From: Paenibacillaceae bacterium UBA6304
GTDB taxonomy: Bacteria > Bacillota > Bacilli > Paenibacillales > Paenibacillaceae
Assembly: GCA_002439285.1 (NCBI GenBank)
Contig: DJTQ01000112.1
Span: forward strand, 1-9,988
DNA length: 9,988 bases
Reading direction: 5' to 3'
Made by a program: the position numbers and the translations under genes. Each line of letters begins with the position of its first letter. Positions within the stretch are counted from its first letter, which is position 1. Below are positions 6,638 through 9,988 of this stretch, in pieces. The notes beneath the pieces are model-generated. The model had not been told where the DNA came from and searched no databases. It saw only the letters and a list, made by a program, of their open reading frames with translations.

Positions 6638-6698
6638 CCTTTGTTTCTAATTTACTAAGTTCCGAAAGGCTGGGCCTTTCGATGGCACTTATCATCAT
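6612..6698 (-). CDS. possible 28-codon upstream ORF overlapping the maturase start
   Basis: An ATG-ATG start at 6698 opens 28 codons that end in TGA inside the maturase gene, out of frame with it. The product would start MMISAIERPSLSELSK and end in an acidic, Tyr-containing tail (GYDES). The overlap could couple its translation to the maturase, which otherwise lacks a well-placed ribosome binding site. Against it: its own ribosome binding site is poor (GGGG about 11 bases upstream), a hairpin lies inside it, 28 stop-free codons are expected by chance, and the only promoter candidate seen would start RNA inside it. It could be a second precursor, a leader ORF, or nothing. Confidence 0.22.
   Translation of the reverse strand: MMISAIERPSLSELSKLETKDGNGYDES
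6663..6681 (-). repeat. inverted repeat upstream of the maturase gene
   Basis: CGAAAGGC-CCA-GCCTTTCG on the minus strand is a perfect 8-bp stem with a three-base loop, 25 to 45 bases before the maturase ATG. There is no T run after it on either strand, so it is not a normal terminator. It could be an operator or an RNA hairpin in the 5' leader. The function is not determined by the sequence. Confidence 0.5.
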
Positions 6699-6722
6699 GA
6701 AAGGAAGTCCCCGACGCTTCAA
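6694..6722 (-). promoter_or_regulatory. weak candidate promoter for the maturase-peptide operon
   Basis: The minus strand has TTGAAG (6717-6722), a 17-base spacer, then CATGAT (6694-6699), four of six matches in each box. It is the best-spaced pair between the ligA terminator and the maturase start, a gap of only about 105 bases in which a promoter is expected. The match is weak, so the operon may use another sigma factor, an activator, or read-through from ligA. Confidence 0.25.
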
Positions 6723-6742
6723 TGACCAGAGTCACTTTGCAC

Positions 6743-6793
6743 AAAAAAACTCCGGACTTGAGGTTCCGCAAGGATCCTGCAAGCCCGGAGTTT
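6743..6793 (-). terminator. intrinsic terminator after ligA
   Basis: AAACTCCGG (6785-6793) pairs with CCGGAGTTT (6747-6755) on the minus strand, the stem continues after a single mismatch with CTTG/CAAG, and it runs into seven T residues. It starts 28 bases after the ligA stop codon. It separates the housekeeping pcrA-ligA pair from the radical SAM cassette, which therefore should have its own promoter. Confidence 0.9.
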
Positions 6794-6820
6794 CCCTCTC
6801 CTGCTCGTAACGTACTACTA

Positions 6821-8935
<2,115 letters not shown>

Positions 8936-8980
8936 TTAAGGGAAGCGCAGCAGGCGGGTGGCACACACAAAGTAAGTAGA

Positions 8981-9092
8981 GTAACTTGAATGCACCTGGG
9001 TAACTCGAATGCGCTAGGGTAACTTGAATACGCCTGGGTAACTCGAATGTGCTAGGTAACTCAGATGCGCCTGGGGAACTTGTGTGCGCTAG
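8981..9092. repeat. six tandem 18-19-base repeats in alternating A/B types
   Basis: Six head-to-tail units run GTAACTTGAATGCACCTGG (8981-8999), then units starting at 9000, 9019, 9038, 9056 and 9075. Odd units end in CCTGG and even units end in CTAG, so the array is really three copies of a ~37-base dimer. A partial seventh unit (GTAATAG) follows at 9093. Units differ from each other by several substitutions. A stop-free minus-strand frame crosses it, but the unit length of 18 to 19 shifts frame, arguing against coding. Confidence 0.85.
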
Positions 9093-9134
9093 GTAATAGA
9101 GGACTTTTGAGGCCTTATTTTCGCCTTTGCAGTC

Positions 9135-9291
9135 GATCCAGGCTAAATAGCGGTCAAAAAGGGCGCTAATCTGTCGAAAAGTGGTCGTATCGCCCACAAA
9201 CCGGTGATTTAATGAGAAATAGTGCCCAAAAAGTCCCTTATTCCCCCGTCTGGATCTAAAATCGACAAAATAGGGCCCAAAATGACCGCTA
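9135..9291. repeat. three degenerate copies of a 24-base intergenic repeat
   Basis: On the plus strand three 24-base cores align: AAATAGCGGTCAAAAAGGGC(GCTA) ending at 9168, AAATAGTGCCCAAAAAGTCC(CTTA) ending at 9240, and AAATAGGGCCCAAAATGACC(GCTA) ending at 9291. Each is preceded by a GAT-rich stretch (starts 9135, 9206, 9253). The first has matching TAGCG/CGCTA ends. I associate this sequence type with scattered intergenic repeats of Paenibacillus; that is recollection, not a search. Confidence 0.65.
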
Positions 9292-9385
9292 TTGGCAGAC
9301 CGACTAGAAGGGAAAATGGGATGACCGACGGGCGAAGGTGCTGAGCCACCTTAAGCCACCTCATAGCTCCGCCTGCCTGCAGTTT

Positions 9386-9412
9386 GTCTGCGGATCGCCG
9401 CACACCGCAGAC
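9386..9412 (-). terminator. hairpin after pcrA, possible weak terminator
   Basis: GTCTGCGG (9386-9393) and CCGCAGAC (9405-9412) form a perfect 8-bp GC-rich stem with an 11-base loop, 23 bases after the pcrA stop. A further GTCTGCG at 9415-9421 could pair instead with the CGCAGAC arm, so alternative folds compete. No T run follows on the minus strand, so intrinsic termination would be poor. Confidence 0.4.
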
Positions 9413-9435
9413 CCGTCTGCGTTGCTGCGGCCCAC

Positions 9436-9988
9436 CTACTCCTCCGTCACTTTTGTGATCGGAGCGAAGCCCGCCAGCAGGCGCTTCACGCCGACCGGCG
9501 CCGGAAAGGCGATCTGCAGCTCCGTGTCGTTACCGGAGCCTTTGATCGCCACGACGGTGCCGATGCCCCACTTGCCGTGCGACACTTTGTCGCCGGCGCT
9601 GAAGCCGCCGCCGGAGCCCTCGGCGCCCGGCGTTTTCCGCACGGCGGACGCTCCGCCGGAGGTACCGGACATGCCCGGTACCGTCACGGTGACGCCGCCG
9701 CTAGGCCCGTTGCCGCTGCGGCCGCCTGGGATAGGCCGCAAGGCTGGTGCTTCGGCCCCGCCGCCGCGGTGGCCGAAGTTGCTGCCGCCGCTGGCGCCGA
9801 AGCCGCGGCCGCTGTACGCGCCGCCGATGCCCGCCCCCCGGCGGTAGCGGTCGCGCTCCATGCCTGTGTCTTCCTTGAGTTCCTCGGGAATCTCTTCCAG
9901 GAAGCGCGACGGCGGGTTCGCCGTGGTGCGGCCGAACAGCGTGCGCATCTGCGCGCAGGAGAGGAACAGCTTCTCCTCGGCCCGCGTG
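9436..9988 (-). CDS. pcrA: ATP-dependent DNA helicase PcrA, C-terminal part (cut by window edge)
   Basis: PcrA is an essential UvrD-family 3'-5' helicase of Gram-positive bacteria that acts in repair, recombination control and rolling-circle replication. The window holds its last ~183 codons; the helicase motifs lie beyond the right edge. The frame enters with TRAEEKLFLSCAQMRTLFGR, the conserved end of the helicase core, followed by PPSRFLEEIPEEL. The end is the typical GDKVSHGKWGIGTVVAIKG and ELQIAFPAPVGVKRLLAGFAP tudor-like module, known in related PcrA/UvrD proteins to contact RNA polymerase. Between them lies an ~80-residue Gly/Ser-rich linker (nt 9604-9843), longer than in Bacillus subtilis as I recall it. 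The ATG at 9948 is internal, not the start. It precedes ligA, the standard order. Confidence 0.95.
   Translation of the reverse strand, partial: TRAEEKLFLSCAQMRTLFGRTTANPPSRFLEEIPEELKEDTGMERDRYRRGAGIGGAYSGRGFGASGGSNFGHRGGGAEAPALRPIPGGRSGNGPSGGVTVTVPGMSGTSGGASAVRKTPGAEGSGGGFSAGDKVSHGKWGIGTVVAIKGSGNDTELQIAFPAPVGVKRLLAGFAPITKVTEE

Noticed and set aside
9209..9403. 64-codon minus-strand frame with a hydrophobic stretch
   Set aside because: The hydrophobic run comes from the degenerate intergenic repeats; no ribosome binding site or family resemblance.
9338..9847. 169-codon plus-strand Pro-rich open frame
   Set aside because: It is antisense to the Gly-rich linker of PcrA, where the GC-rich codons read as Pro on the other strand.

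Overview
The window reads as chromosomal DNA of a low-to-mid GC Gram-positive bacterium, most likely Paenibacillus or a close relative. The signs are the 5' part of the 16S rRNA gene at the left edge (Bacillales-type sequence), lipoprotein signal peptides followed by carbohydrate-type solute-binding domains, strong AAGGAGG-type ribosome binding sites, a pcrA-ligA gene pair, and intergenic repeats of the AAATAGCGG...CGCTA kind that I associate with Paenibacillus genomes. The genus call is recognition, not a search result. Every supported gene is on the minus strand, so the biological reading order runs from right to left.

Right part (about 6743-9988): the 3' end of pcrA (DNA helicase), a 600-base spacer full of degenerate short repeats, then ligA (NAD-dependent DNA ligase, a divergent but apparently intact version) closed by a good intrinsic terminator. 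This is housekeeping DNA.

Middle part (about 528-6742): what looks like an accessory cassette. A radical SAM/SPASM peptide-maturase-like enzyme (458 residues) is followed after 46 bases by a tiny 27-codon gene behind a perfect AAGGAGGTGA ribosome binding site, then a terminator-like hairpin, then three tandem paralogous solute-binding lipoproteins with no permease or ATPase gene beside them, and finally a 14-bp-stem terminator. The simplest reading is a ribosomally made, radical-SAM-modified peptide (RiPP) locus whose small precursor is cationic and has no Cys, Trp, Tyr, Phe or His. That composition excludes most known SPASM-RiPP chemistries. The three lipoproteins could be associated binding, sensing or immunity proteins. 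This combination is the candidate undescribed system in the window.

Left part (1-527): the start of a ribosomal RNA operon transcribed leftward, with a perfect-consensus promoter (TTGACA, 17 bases, TATAAT), a leader with a boxA-like antitermination site, and the first ~200 bases of 16S rRNA, cut by the window edge.
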